DNA from: Apostichopus japonicus
Lineage: Eukaryota > Echinodermata > Holothuroidea > Aspidochirotida > Stichopodidae
Direction: 5' to 3'
Length of the DNA stretch: 64,000 bases
Assembly: GCF_037975245.1 (NCBI RefSeq)
Contig: NC_092563.1
Location: 16,056,594 to 16,120,593, forward strand
Positions 1 through 11,247 of this stretch are shown here, piece after piece. The translations under genes and the position numbers were made by a program. A model generated the notes under the pieces. The model was not told the origin of the DNA. It saw nothing but the letters and a program-made list of their open reading frames with translations, and made no database searches. Within the stretch, counting starts at the first letter, position 1; every line of letters starts with the position of its first letter.

Positions 1-2600
1 ACAATGACGTCACACAGTGACCAGAGGCTCCTTTGGGTCAATCTCTGTTTTCAGAAATTCCAGAGGTTCATGTCACGTGACTACCCAAAATGTCCATTTT
101 CGTGGTCGTTTTTGATGGGTTATAGTAGGTTTTCGAAGATTATTTTTTACACATGTTGATTATGGGTATGTAAACTCCTAAATTAATGGAAAATCTCAAG
201 AAAAAAAATTGCCTCCATATTTGGTCTTTAAGCTTTGATAGCTCTGCTAGTATACAGACAGTTTTTAAGTGGGAAAAATTTACTGTCGTCTGTATTTACA
301 TCATCATTTGTTTTTAATTCCCAAGCTTTTACGCAGAGACTCCCTGGAAGTAAATAAGGCGAATTGTTGACAGGAAAATTCAGCAAGCGATGGTGATGTC
401 TGATTTATTAGCCACTGTTGAGCTATTATTATATTATCTTTGATTTGTTTATGACTTGCAATATGAATACATACTATTCTATGCAGTCTTTATAATACTA
501 CCTGTTATCTTATCTTCAATTGAAGTCTTAACATGGCAGAGAGCAATAGAAGAATGAGATCTGGTATTTTATGAAGCAATAAATCTGATCAGTTTCATAA
601 AATCTGTTATATAACAACCTAGCTGCCAGCAAATTTCTGTTAACATCAAATGTGCTGGAAAGGAAAACTTTTCTTTGCCTCAGTAATGATCTTTGTTTCC
701 AGAAAAAAAAGTCTATTAATTGCTTCATGAAAGCATTGTGGACACTCTCAGCGTAGACCTAACACACTTTCAAAGCAGAGTTACTTAGCCTAGCTTTCTT
801 CGGGAATACCGATTCATCTTGAATGGTACAGTAAATTGTTGAAATGTCACACTACATGCTGGATGAAATGTATGTGACTCCAGCTTGTGAACAGATTTTA
901 TATTAAAAAAGTATATCTTTGTGAAACTTACAAATTTAATTGTTGAGATGGATTTTTAGACGCATTTCCAAGAATGGAGGTACTATGAAACCTTTTCAAT
1001 TACCAGTCTATGTTAAACCCATTTAGTACTATTGTAATGAAGTTGCTCATGAAAATGTGAATTTTTTAATTTTTCATGAGAATTTCTAACCTGCCTGGGT
1101 TTGATGTTGAAATGTAATCGCTAATCTATTCATGTTAATATCGTTATAATCTCAGCCAGAAATCTTGTAAGTCTGTAGATTCAACTTTACAAAGTTGCTT
1201 AATCAAGATAAAGAGAGTCCAATCTACAGTACTTAATCATATTTCTTGTAAATACATGACCTCGACCGTAACTGTTCGAGCTGGGCCACCGTAGTTCATC
1301 TAACTTGTAAACATGAGCACTGTGTACAGTAGGCTGGCCAAAGTTCTACAGATCATAAAAAGGTTGCAAGCCTCCTAGTGCAAAATGACTGGTATGACTA
1401 GATAATAAAGCACAGATAATTAAATTAACTGTCTATGGGATCAGTTTAGAAATTTAACCTTTGACACGGACCTCACCTGTCGACCCATCACCTCCAGTCA
1501 AATCTACCTCATACAGTAGTTCTACTGTGCACAGTGTCTAGTTGTGTAGTAAGTACTGTTAATCAGATGCAACACAAAACTGTTACCGGGGAAACACTGA
1601 GCAGTCGACGGTCATCGTTTCATTTTTCTTAGATTGTAACAAATCAAGACTGAAGTTCTGCCTTAAGTCTTTCTTTGGGACGATAACATACGGTGGCATG
1701 CATTAGCCTTCTTCTTGGGGGGGGGGGGGAGGGGGGGGGGAATTATGAAAGAATTGATAAATCAGAGCAGAGATATGTACAGTATGTATGCAACTGAAAT
1801 TTCACTTTTTTTTCATGCAGAACATTGGAGGTCAATCACTTTGCAATATACCCGATGGGGGGTTGTAGTATGCGGAAAACATTTATTCATGTATGTATGT
1901 AACTTTATGGACAGAAACATAAATTGGTTGGGAAAAAAATATTCAGCTTTCATAATCTTGCTTTTATTATCTACAGGGTAGTTTTTATTTTTTATCTTAG
2001 ATCTCCGTCATTGGGTTTCTGCATCAAACAAAATAAGGAAAAATCTAATAAAAATCTAAATAAAACCTTTAATTGTCTTTCAAATTTTTAAAACTGCCTT
2101 TGATGCTATTATTAAGAATATTATTATTAACCAAAAAGAATCTTTTGAAATACCCAGTGTACCTGCCGGGGTGTAAGTGCGTCAGTGTCACAAGAGAGAT
2201 TAGATGTCTGATACGGGCTGTATTTCGTCTTTGAGCTTCTGTAATACATTCCCTCAGATGTTAATATAATGTATCTGATCAAAATGTAAAAATCCTAAAA
2301 AAAAACAAAAAAACAACAAAAGGAACTGCTGATTAGGAAACTTTAGATCTCCAGAGGGGGCACATCTGCTTTACCTTCTTATTTTCTTTTGTTTTTTACA
2401 ATTATGTTGTAATTAGTCTGAAAGATACGCAATGTGCAACACATAGGCCTAGGGTGTGTCCCTCACATGTACCTGCATGTACAAACTATAATCAGCCTGT
2501 GATATATATCTAGATAAAATATGATGACTGCTGTCGTACTGTAGGACTGTTGTACACTATAGAACCCATGGAGTCATATCAACATGAGGGCGCTGTTGAA
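1..2600. other. Non-coding flank or intron, no gene recognised
   Basis: The stretch is AT-rich. No reading frame in it has recognisable protein similarity or plausible splice-bounded coding sequence. A G-rich tract lies at about 1719-1740. It could be the 5' part of the long first intron of the FOG-like gene, since the first exon of that gene is not in the window, but nothing in the sequence proves this. Confidence 0.5.
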
Positions 2601-2624
2601 GGTATTAAACCGCCTTCAACATCA

Positions 2625-4260
2625 CAGCAGCTGTAGTAGGGTAATGCTCGCTCTGTCCTGGCTATCAGCTGTGCAGACTACAAATGAGACTATTGCAGTT
2701 CTACCCTTTGGAGGTCATTGATCCAAAGAAGTTGGACAAGCAACTACTAGTTCCTCATCCAGAGGGGGTCATCCAACACCTGCCGTGGTGGTCAGCCTCA
2801 GAGAATCGGAATCAGAGAGTCCTCTTCAGACTAAAGCTTCCAATGACATAAGTTACAACAGACGCCTCACTAAACTGGCTGGGGAGCCCACCTGCAGAAC
2901 AGGAGAGCATGGGGGACGTGTTCCCCCGGTTGGGAAGAGATCTCACATAAATATTTGCAGAGATGTTGGCTGTCCTGCGGGCGTTGGGATCCTTCCAACC
3001 ACAAGTGAGGATTTCCAGGTTGACAGTCTTCACTGCCAATACCACGGTGGTGGCTTATGTCGACTGGCAAGGAAGGACACACTCACAGGAAGCTGTGTCA
3101 ACTGACTTGGGAGTTCCTGATGTTCTGCAAGGATTTGAATATTACCTTATGAGCCTCCCATATAGCGGGGAAAGAGAACACTATGGCAGACGCATTGTGA
3201 AGAGGAAACTTAGACCCGAACGAGTGTTCCCTAGCCCAAGGGACGTGCGACAGTATATTCCACTTGTTGGGCAATCCGTTCATAGACCTGTTTCACCTCT
3301 ACAGACCGCCAAGCTTTAAGTGTTCTGCACCAGGCGTTCTAGGGCGTACCAAACAGACACCATGTTGCTTCCAGACTATTTAGAAGCTTACGCCTTCCCA
3401 CCCGTGTCTAGTCAGGCCATACAGGAAGGCCAATCCAAAAGGAGAGTGATATTAGTGGCACTATTTTGGCCCTGCAGACAGTGGTTCAGGGAACTACTCC
3501 AGTTACAGCATGGACATTCCAGTAGTACTACCGGATACCCACCCCCCCCCCCCCCCCCAATTTCCAATAAAAGAGGAGAGGAACTCTCTTGCACCCAGAA
3601 ATCAAAGGGACTCAATTTAGATGCCTGGAAGTTTTCAGGACTCTTTCAGACTGATATCAGACTGATAGGCTTCTCAGAGGCAGTTGCTTGGACGGCAGTA
3701 AATGCAAGAAGGAGGTCCACAGACTTGGCGAATAAGATTCCTGACTACGGATGTTCGGAGAGTGGCACGTGCCTTAATAGACAAGTGCTTCCATACAAGA
3801 TTTCTGTAATGGAAGTGTGTGAGTTCCTACAAAGGCTCATTAAGTCAGGGAAGCAGGTAGCTGCTACTCCAAAAATTACAGATCAGCGATTGCCGCTATA
3901 CATGAAGGGTTTGCAGGTGGTTCCATCCTGGGCACCAATAATTATAAAGGACAATACATCAGGGGAACGGCTAATAGGACACCAATGGGTCAGTGCTATC
4001 ATGGAGCTTATATCAGCGGTGCTTCAAGCCTGGATAAAGTCACTGTTAGAGTGGATATTTTCAGCCTCTTTAGCAACCCTGACAAAGAAAACTCTGTTCC
4101 TCATTGAAGTAGCATCAGCAATAAAGAGATGTCTCCATGCTTTATCTTCTATTAAGAATAATCGTATTACTGTAGATTTAAGAATCGCAGGGTTAGGATG
4201 GTTCCAGACCCTCCTTTCTTTGCTTAGAACCAGGTCTTATCCATCTTGTCTGGGGGGGGG
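2625..4260 (+). mobile_element. Decayed DIRS-type retrotransposon (RNase H tail plus tyrosine recombinase)
   Basis: Translated pieces in shifting frames match the 3' half of a DIRS-family element. At about 2840-3110 there is an RNase H-like stretch (VTTDASLNWLG, then FAEMLAVLRALG, then TTVVAYVDWQGRTHSQE, the usual 'NTTVVAYINKQGGTHS' type motif). At about 3360-3500 there is the linker (LEAYAFPPV ... WPCRQWF). From about 3660 there is a tyrosine-recombinase core (VCEFLQRL, then in the next frame a YRSAIAAIHEGF-like segment, then back to SASLATLTKKTLFL and LHALS). The reading frame changes at least twice and in-frame stops interrupt the RNase H part, so the copy is dead. A poly-C run at about 3541-3558 breaks the middle. 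No split direct repeats or inverted termini typical of DIRS ends were found, so the limits are approximate. It lies upstream of the first visible FOG exon, probably in an intron. Confidence 0.8.
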
Positions 4261-4649
4261 GATATTTTTATCCTGGAGATCCATGCACCTTGAAACCTAT
4301 TGTTTTTGGTCAAGGTCAAGGGTTCAATGTTACTGTTCTGTCAAGTCAAAGAGAGTTAAGGAAGGTATGAAACCCATGTAATCATAAAATAACTTAAAAT
4401 GTAAAACCAAGGTGGTTTAGATGACCTTCATAGCGAATACACAAAGCCTGTTGAAATTGGTAATAATTGTCAAAGTTCAATTGAGGTCATTGGTTGTTTC
4501 TCTTCTTGTAAATTTTAGCCTTTTATTTCAATCTATATTATATTCAATAATCTACCTTTTGTCACATAGTCTTTCAACTTTCTTAATAAGAAAAACATGA
4601 AAAAACAAAAAACCAACCACACTTCTCTCCTCTTTTATGATCTCCGTAG

Positions 4650-4888
4650 AAACGGTCGACAAGAAACAGAGAGAGTGTGATGATGCTGACTCTTCTCAGC
4701 AGGGTATGTCGGCATCTGATTGTATCCATGACAACCCACTCCAGGAGGATGTTGCAGAAGACTCTTTGTCATGCAAATTTATTGAAGCTCTACAGCAAGC
4801 CATAGTGGGACAGACTTTAGGCCCTATCTCTTCATCTATCTGCCAAATTGCCACCGAAACGATTGCAGTATCAGATGAGAAATCAAAG
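4650..4888 (+). CDS. FOG-like gene, first visible coding exon
   Basis: The acceptor is a pyrimidine-rich tract ending in CTCCGTAG, and the donor is AAAG|GTATAA. The exon is entered in phase 1 and left in phase 0. It encodes an acidic, serine-rich segment containing ALQQAIVGQTLGPISSSI, whose GQTLGP resembles the start of the PR domain of vertebrate FOG proteins. The methionine codon at 4637 lies in the intron side of the acceptor, so it is not the likely start. Confidence 0.75.
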
Positions 4889-7800
4889 GTATAACCAACT
4901 ATAATACAGTTGCCATTCTTTAATTTATGATCTATTGATATGCATTGTAATATTTAGAAAATTATATGTATGTATATGTTTATATATAGATGTAATCTGC
5001 ATTCCATATGCAGTCAAAGTGAGATAAGAACTATTGTTGAATATTCATGTTGTATCTAAATTTACAAGCAAGCTGATTGGATTAGCACTTGGTGATCTCT
5101 TCCATATCTCATCAGATATCCCGGCCCCAAACTGAGATGTTGTACATTATACGTTATATAGGCATTCCCCTCATATTTTAGTTTGTAGTTATCTATTGAT
5201 AATGTGTTGACATTAAATGTAGAGAATTTGAGAAGAGCAAAAAACTTGTAAAAAGACAAATACTGCAGTAATGTGTGTAAGGACGACATTTCATCTACAG
5301 AAAGTAACTTAGAACCAAGTGAAATAAACCTGAGAAAATTTGTGACCACACAGATGCAGTGAGCTCTAACTTTGTGTACATTTAATAGCTTTATGGAAGA
5401 AGTGTGAACGTGTACAGAACAATTGAGATTATTATTAATATTTTGTATTTCAGTAGTTTCTAAATTTCCCTTCCTTTGTCGTAGACGCTTGACCCCGAAA
5501 GATCGACCACGTCTCTAAAGGTGATACTTCAGGGAAACAACGGCGAAGAGGAAAGTGTCAGTTTTATACCTGCAGTCGACGAAGATGATGCTCACTTGGT
5601 CATTCAGAAAACCGGTAAGAACTTGGCCTTAAAAGGAAGTGTTTGTCATCTTGTTTTATTAACTCAACCTTGAAGCTATTATATACCTCAATCTTCATGA
5701 GAACGACACCTTACCAAGTAACGAATACAAAGTGAAACGCCTTTTGAGAGATATCATTATTTTGGAATTGCAGGTGAGGACTCTGCCATTTTTTTGTCCA
5801 TGTGCGATGTCACATTGCGATGAGAAGGTTAGGTACGGTACCATGACAATAAGAAAACTGCAGCGGTTGTAAAATCCGCTTGTTGTTTGTTTTGTGTATA
5901 TGACATCATGGCAGGCAAACATGATTTAGATCACATGATCACAAATCACTTGGTTTGTCTTTGCCCAGTGGTGACTTTTCAGTTCGCTAGAGTTATCTGA
6001 GGTTACATTTAAAAAGGAAAATTTAAGTTCAGTAGGTATCCAGATCAAAAGAAGTCAATATCTGAAAGCTTTATGAAACTCAATAATTCATTTCCAGCCT
6101 CGCATAAATTTTGTACTTGGCATTTGGATGGCTCCTTACCAGTGAGTTTTCAGGTGCTTTTGTTGTTGGTGGAGGTCAGTGATCATTCCAGTCACCAGTT
6201 GACAAAATATAAGAACCTAAAAGCTTACTCAACTAATATAGCTCTGAATAACATACTTGAATGGTAGTTGCCCCTCTGTTAGCACAGTGTTAATAACAGT
6301 CCTTTAGTAGTTCTGGTGAAAGCTTACTCAACTAAAATAGCTCTGAATAACATACTTGAATGGTAGTTGCCCCTCTGTTAGCACAGTGTTAATAACAGTC
6401 CTTTAGTAGTTCTGGTGAAAGTTTACTCAACTAAAATAGCTCTGAATAACATACTTGAATGGTAGTTGCCCCTCTGTTAGCACAGTGTTAATAACAGTCC
6501 TTTAGTAGTTCTGGTGAAAGTTTACTCAACTAAAATAGCTCTGAATAACATACTTGAATGGTAGTTGCCCCTCTGTTAGCACAGTGTTAATAACAGTCCT
6601 TTAGTAGTTCTGGTGAAAGTTTACTCAACTAAAATAGCTCTGAATAACATACTTGAATGGTAGTTGCCCCTCTGTTAGCACAGTGTTAATAACAGTCCTT
6701 TAGTAGTTCTGGTGAAAGTTTTTCACAACTAAATATCAAAAATTATGTCAAGGACAAGAACTCTGATCTTGCGGTTCCGAATTAATATTTGCACAATCGA
6801 ACTCTGTGACTCTATTGTCATTCAGATTAATTAGTGGCAAAGAATGCCCCTGAGCTTTCAGGTGGATGTCCCTTTGGTGTCTCCACTTGTACTCTCACGA
6901 GAAATGCAATCAGTGGAGGCAATGAAAACAATGCCAAATTAAGAATTCTTAGTTAAGCCATTGCCATTTCTGAATATTCATGTGTCAGCCGACCTATGAC
7001 CTCTATTCAAGTTAGCAAAAAATGTTTGATTAATCGTTGTAGGTCAGCTATATCAACCAGTGAAGTATCAGGGCACATCTTCCTCTTGAATAAATTGCAT
7101 CTTAGCATAAATTTGACCTCAGCAGATTTACACATAAATTTACATGAAAGTCTATAAGTGTGCTAATCTTGCACAAGTTTCGGGCATCCACACGATAAGA
7201 TTTAGCTTCCAAAATAAGTGCATTGAGATGCTCTGTTTACATGCGGCCATCTCATGTACACACATACACTGTATGCACACGCACTCGTCGTACACATGCA
7301 GACTCCAATGGACTGCATAGATTTTGAGTCCTGATGGATACTCAGAAGAACCATTATAAGTTAGCCTACACATCATATGATTTCAGGTTAGCTCTCTTTA
7401 TTAAGGAAAGCTCAATTAGTCTTATCTTGACCTGAATCTTTGAAACTTGGGTTTCATAATCTTTAAAGCTGCGTTTGTTTATCCTCCGAATAGGCCGTGG
7501 TGTTTATGTCAAGCTGATGAGAAGATTCGAAACTCCATCGGAAATAAGAGGGCTCGTTATTGATGGGCAGCTGAAGAAAGATACGGCAGAAGTCGTAGTG
7601 ATTAAGGAAGAAGAAGAAGTCGACGAAGGACTCGTGGAACATCCACCGTCCTCCAATACGAGTCACATAGACGAAGAGCACATCCTCAGTAAGTATCATT
7701 CAAAAGGTCTTTTAATATGTTCAACGGCTTTCCATAGTCGACTTATACTTCACTTCCTCATCCACAAGACCCCCTCAAGACTTGCTGTATGCGTTCTTGC

Positions 7801-10800
7801 TCTACCGTAACTGCAATATCTCTGCAAACTGTTTAGTAATGGCCTCCTCCGATGTCCGGCCCGTTCCACATTCTGGGCTGACTTTGTCACTCTGTTTCCT
7901 GAAGATCGTACATATCGACCTTGAAGGGTCATTCATTGAAAGCAACACTTAATCATATTTTAGTGATACCCTCTCAATACAGCTACGATGATGCGCTTTT
8001 AATATGTAGGCAACCAAAATTTCATGTCACTTTTGATCTCACTAACAACTTTCACCTCAGGCAAGAAGTACCAAACATTATGTTCTAAAGATACTGAAAA
8101 TTACCAGTGATAGTTTTCATTGTGCAATTACACCAGCTTTACCACAGTTGTCTAGCCCTATACCACCCTTCGCCTCTTTTCTACCAAGCTAATTTGAAAA
8201 CTATAAACGGAAGAAGACAATGCCTAAGTTTAGTTGATGCCATCAACAGGGTGAAAATGCTAGAGATTTTGCCGCCAAATCTGTTTCAACTTTATTGGCT
8301 TTATTATATAGAGGGATTCATTACATGTTGTAAGGTATATCAATATATATATATAGTTAAATATTTTGAAGGCTTGGAAAAGGAGATTTTCAGCAAAATA
8401 CAGCCTTTGGAAGTGATTGTTAGGTTGGTATATATATGTGTATACTGTATGGTATATTGCTTCATTGTACATTGTTTGAAACTGATATATGCTTGTGTAG
8501 TATATATATATATAGCATGCATACCTGTTAATTTAAGCTTCTCAGAAAACAAGATTATTCATTTCCTGTCTTTATTCCCTTCTTTCTTTTCGCTCCAAAC
8601 AGACGTCACCAAGAAGTGCCCAAACTGCAGCGTATGTTTCCGGAACACCAGCAACCTGCTCGCTCACCAGACGTACTACTGCACGGGCAGAGACCACAAG
8701 GAGCAGGCAGCACCAAGCCCACGTGACCACCATGTGAGCAGTAAGTCCCTCTCCGTCTCACAATCCTCCAGTCCACGTCTGACGTCCAGAAGTTCGAGTA
8801 GGAACTCCTCGGGCTCCGACGAAGGGTCTGGCTCTGCTCAGTCGGTCCATGTTTGCCAGCTCTGTCAGTCTTCATTCATGTCCCGTCAAAACTGTGAGAG
8901 TCACATGCTCATCCTGCACTGCGGGGAGCACGTCCCCATGTGCAAGTTCTGTAATTTTGTCGCCGGAAGTTGGGACATCCTCCGGGATCACGTCTTTACC
9001 CACGTCAAGGTGGAGAAGAGAGAAGAAGCGCAGAGCAGCAACGGCGATAGGAGCGTTGTGGGCTGCAACGGCTGTGCGAGACTCACAGAAATTGGTGAAA
9101 GCGATGGGGTCGTCGGCGGCGACGATTCGTCGAGAGATAACAGTCAAGGCAGAAGTAATACCAAGCATTTTCATGTTAAACATGACAGTAACAGCATGAA
9201 TGACAACTGCAACAGTAACGACAGTCGCGAGACAGATGACGTACATCGGACACGTGGTTTACTCGAAAAATCAAATTTAAAACGCAAGTGTAGTTCTAGC
9301 AGGGAGTTTAGTAAGAGGACTCGTTGGGGAGATGCAACGGGCAGAGGCAGCCCGTTGGAAGTTAGAAATGTCAATTATGGTAACCCTTCCCCACCAGCCA
9401 TTTCTGCCTCGATGTGTAGAGCCTGCAACATCAGTTTCCGTTCCAAAGAAAACTATGTCGCCCACAAGAAGTATTATTGTAAACAAAGGCATTCCGAGCA
9501 TCATGAGTCAAAGGTGATGTCGCCCTCGTCGGATAGTAGAGAGGGTTCCCCACGACGTTGCCAGTCTCCTGGTGGTATGTTGCCTAACGTTGTACACAGT
9601 AAGAACCAACGTGGCAGTCCCATGCAGTACACCGTAGAAAGGAACGTGTCGCCCGAGAGGTCGGACAGATCCCTGATGAAAGGGCCGCCTCATGCTCCCC
9701 TCGTGTACATGAGTCAAGTGGTGCCATCTGCCATGCTGGTCGGGGGTACCCAAATCATAAGTCCCAACGGTGCCCATCTCATCTCTCCGATATTCCTTCT
9801 GACCCCTCCCGTGGCCATCCCCGTCACGGGCGTTGAGCCCTCTTTACCTACTTCCACATCCGACTCTTCCTGGAAAAGAAAGGACAAAGTCGATTCCCCT
9901 CTAGACTTGAGTATGACCTCTTCACCTGCCACCCCAGAGAATGTTCAGAGACCGTCAGAGATCAGAGAAGAAGAAGAAGACTGTGACAACCTCAAGGTAC
10001 AATCTCCCCGAAGTCCCAGTTCTGCCTCGCCTCAAAAGTCATTCATCTGCGGTCAATGCGGCGTCTCGTTTTGGAAAGCAAACACCTTGATCGCACACAA
10101 GCAGCTCTACTGCTCGGAAATGCAAAAGGACGAGAGCAAACCGTCGTCGGGGCGTCCTTCGCAGCGACAACGTCAAACGTCTCCCGGCGGATCGGATTCC
10201 TCGGAACTGCCTTCGCAAGATCCCCGGACGAGATTCGGCGCCGCTGTATCCACATCCGAGACGGAACAGAGGAAGCGCAGGTTACCATTCCCAGCTTCAC
10301 GTGTGTCTCCTAATCGCAGCAGGCACGAACAGCATCTGGAGAAATATTTCACTAGTTTTCACATTGAAAATCAAATATACAAAGGGCTTCACCTCTGCTC
10401 GGGCTGTGGTGTCGCTTTTCGCAAACTGGAATCCTTGGAGATCCATCAAAAGTTTTACTGTCAAAAATCGGCTTCTTCTGCGCCCGGCAGTAGCGGTACG
10501 CCTTCAACAACAGCAGAAAGGAATTGCAGAGGAACTAAGGACAAGAATAGCCAATCAGAGAACAACCATTTAAGACTTTTAAGCGATGGCAACGTAATCC
10601 ATACGAGAAAGGGAAACACCAAGAGTAGACACCTGCCTGTCAATTCTGGTCTTGGGAAACATCACAAGCCAGATGAATTCGAAAGTAGAAGTCGAGATGA
10701 AACTATCGGAAAGGAAAGGAGTGGCAGGCAGAGTCTTGAGTTATGTGACAGACAAATGTCTCCAAACCAGGACATAAACCGACGAGCTAGATCGTGGCCC

Positions 10801-11247
10801 ATGATCAGTCAGAGAGAAGTCGATGATGATGAGTCAAGAAAATCACCTCCTGCATTTGTTGTTGGAGACGGCACCTCTGATAAAATTAAAAGTGAGCAAA
10901 ATGACTTCCTTGACAAGGATAGAACATCTCAGGGATTTGGCAGGGTGAACGAGAAAAATGTTAACGGATGTATTCGTGTCAAGACCGAAGCATCGTCACC
11001 GAAAGACGACGGCGGCATTCGACCTGGACGAGACCATCAAAAAACCGAAAATGCAAGAGCACAGGTCCATAGGAAAATTCCTCATTCAGTTTCAGTCGTT
11101 GGTGTTAGACCCGATTCCACGTTTCTGCCAAGCAGCAAAGCCTGCAGGGCCTGCAACATTAGCTTCCATAGCCTCTCTACTTTCATTGCTCATAAAAAGT
11201 ATTATTGTTCTAGCACTGCTAGTCAAAGGTCAAAATTGTCTACATGA
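4650..11247 (+). CDS. Friend-of-GATA (ZFPM/u-shaped) zinc-finger cofactor, 3' four coding exons
   Basis: This is a nuclear cofactor that binds the N-terminal finger of GATA factors and recruits CtBP-type corepressors. The exons at 4650-4888, 5485-5614, 7494-7688 and 8603-11247 join in phase (1-0, 0-1, 1-1, 1-stop) and give 1068 residues plus a partial codon. The first three exons are acidic and probably encode a divergent PR/SET-like N-terminal region. The last exon carries seven fingers: C2HC (8617-8679), two C2H2 (about 8851-9006), then C2HC at 9414-9480, 10048-10113, 10396-10461 and 11143-11208. The C2HC fingers end in the FOG-style HKxYYC or close variants. PLDLS at 9898-9912 is a CtBP-binding PxDLS motif. 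Psi-K-x-E sites (VKVE, IKSE, VKTE, IKEE) are candidate SUMO sites, as known for vertebrate FOG1. The start codon and first exon are not visible, so the gene is partial at its 5' end. The family is certain; the gene is a single FOG rather than specifically ZFPM1 or ZFPM2. Confidence 0.93.
5485..5614 (+). CDS. FOG-like gene, second visible coding exon
   Basis: The acceptor is TTCCTTTGTCGTAG and the donor is ACCG|GTAAGA, a strong match to consensus. The exon runs from phase 0 to phase 1 and is 43 codons plus one base. It encodes an acidic segment (VILQGNNGEEESVSF, DEDDAHLVIQKTG) and belongs to the putative divergent PR-like region. Confidence 0.78.
6221..6716. repeat. 99-bp tandem repeat, 5 copies
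   Basis: Five head-to-tail copies start at 6221, 6320, 6419, 6518 and 6617, ending in a partial unit at 6716. The units differ at only a few positions (for example AGCTTACTC versus AGTTTACTC), so the array is young. It lies in the intron between the second and third visible FOG exons. Confidence 0.95.
7494..7688 (+). CDS. FOG-like gene, third visible coding exon
   Basis: The acceptor is CCTCCGAATAG and the donor is CTCA|GTAAGT, near perfect. The exon runs from phase 1 to phase 1. It encodes GVYVKLMRRFETPSEIRG followed by an acidic IKEEEEVDEG stretch. The first part aligns in pattern with the end of a PR domain. IKEE is a possible SUMO acceptor site. Confidence 0.8.
8603..11247 (+). CDS. FOG-like gene, large terminal exon with all zinc fingers
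   Basis: The acceptor is TTTTCGCTCCAAACAG and the exon ends at TGA 11245-11247. One uninterrupted 881-codon exon holds five C2HC and two C2H2 fingers plus the PLDLS corepressor motif, as in vertebrate FOG genes, where most fingers also sit in one long last exon. The frame is open upstream to 8107, but the bases before 8603 are AT-rich, encode low-complexity residues and carry the acceptor, so they are intron. Confidence 0.93.

Noticed and set aside
3320-4381. Open frame of 353 codons that could be taken for a host gene
   Set aside because: The recognisable parts are DIRS recombinase motifs that continue in other frames. The rest is shifted frame, so it is a decayed mobile element.
8107-8602. 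In-frame upstream extension of the large FOG exon
   Set aside because: It is AT-rich, encodes low-complexity hydrophobic residues including TA-repeat translation, and is separated from the fingers by a good acceptor that matches the phase of the previous exon.
8606-10643. Several overlapping open frames opposite or shifted to the FOG terminal exon
   Set aside because: They are expected by-products of GC-richer coding sequence with few stops. They have no similarity and no independent start or splice support.
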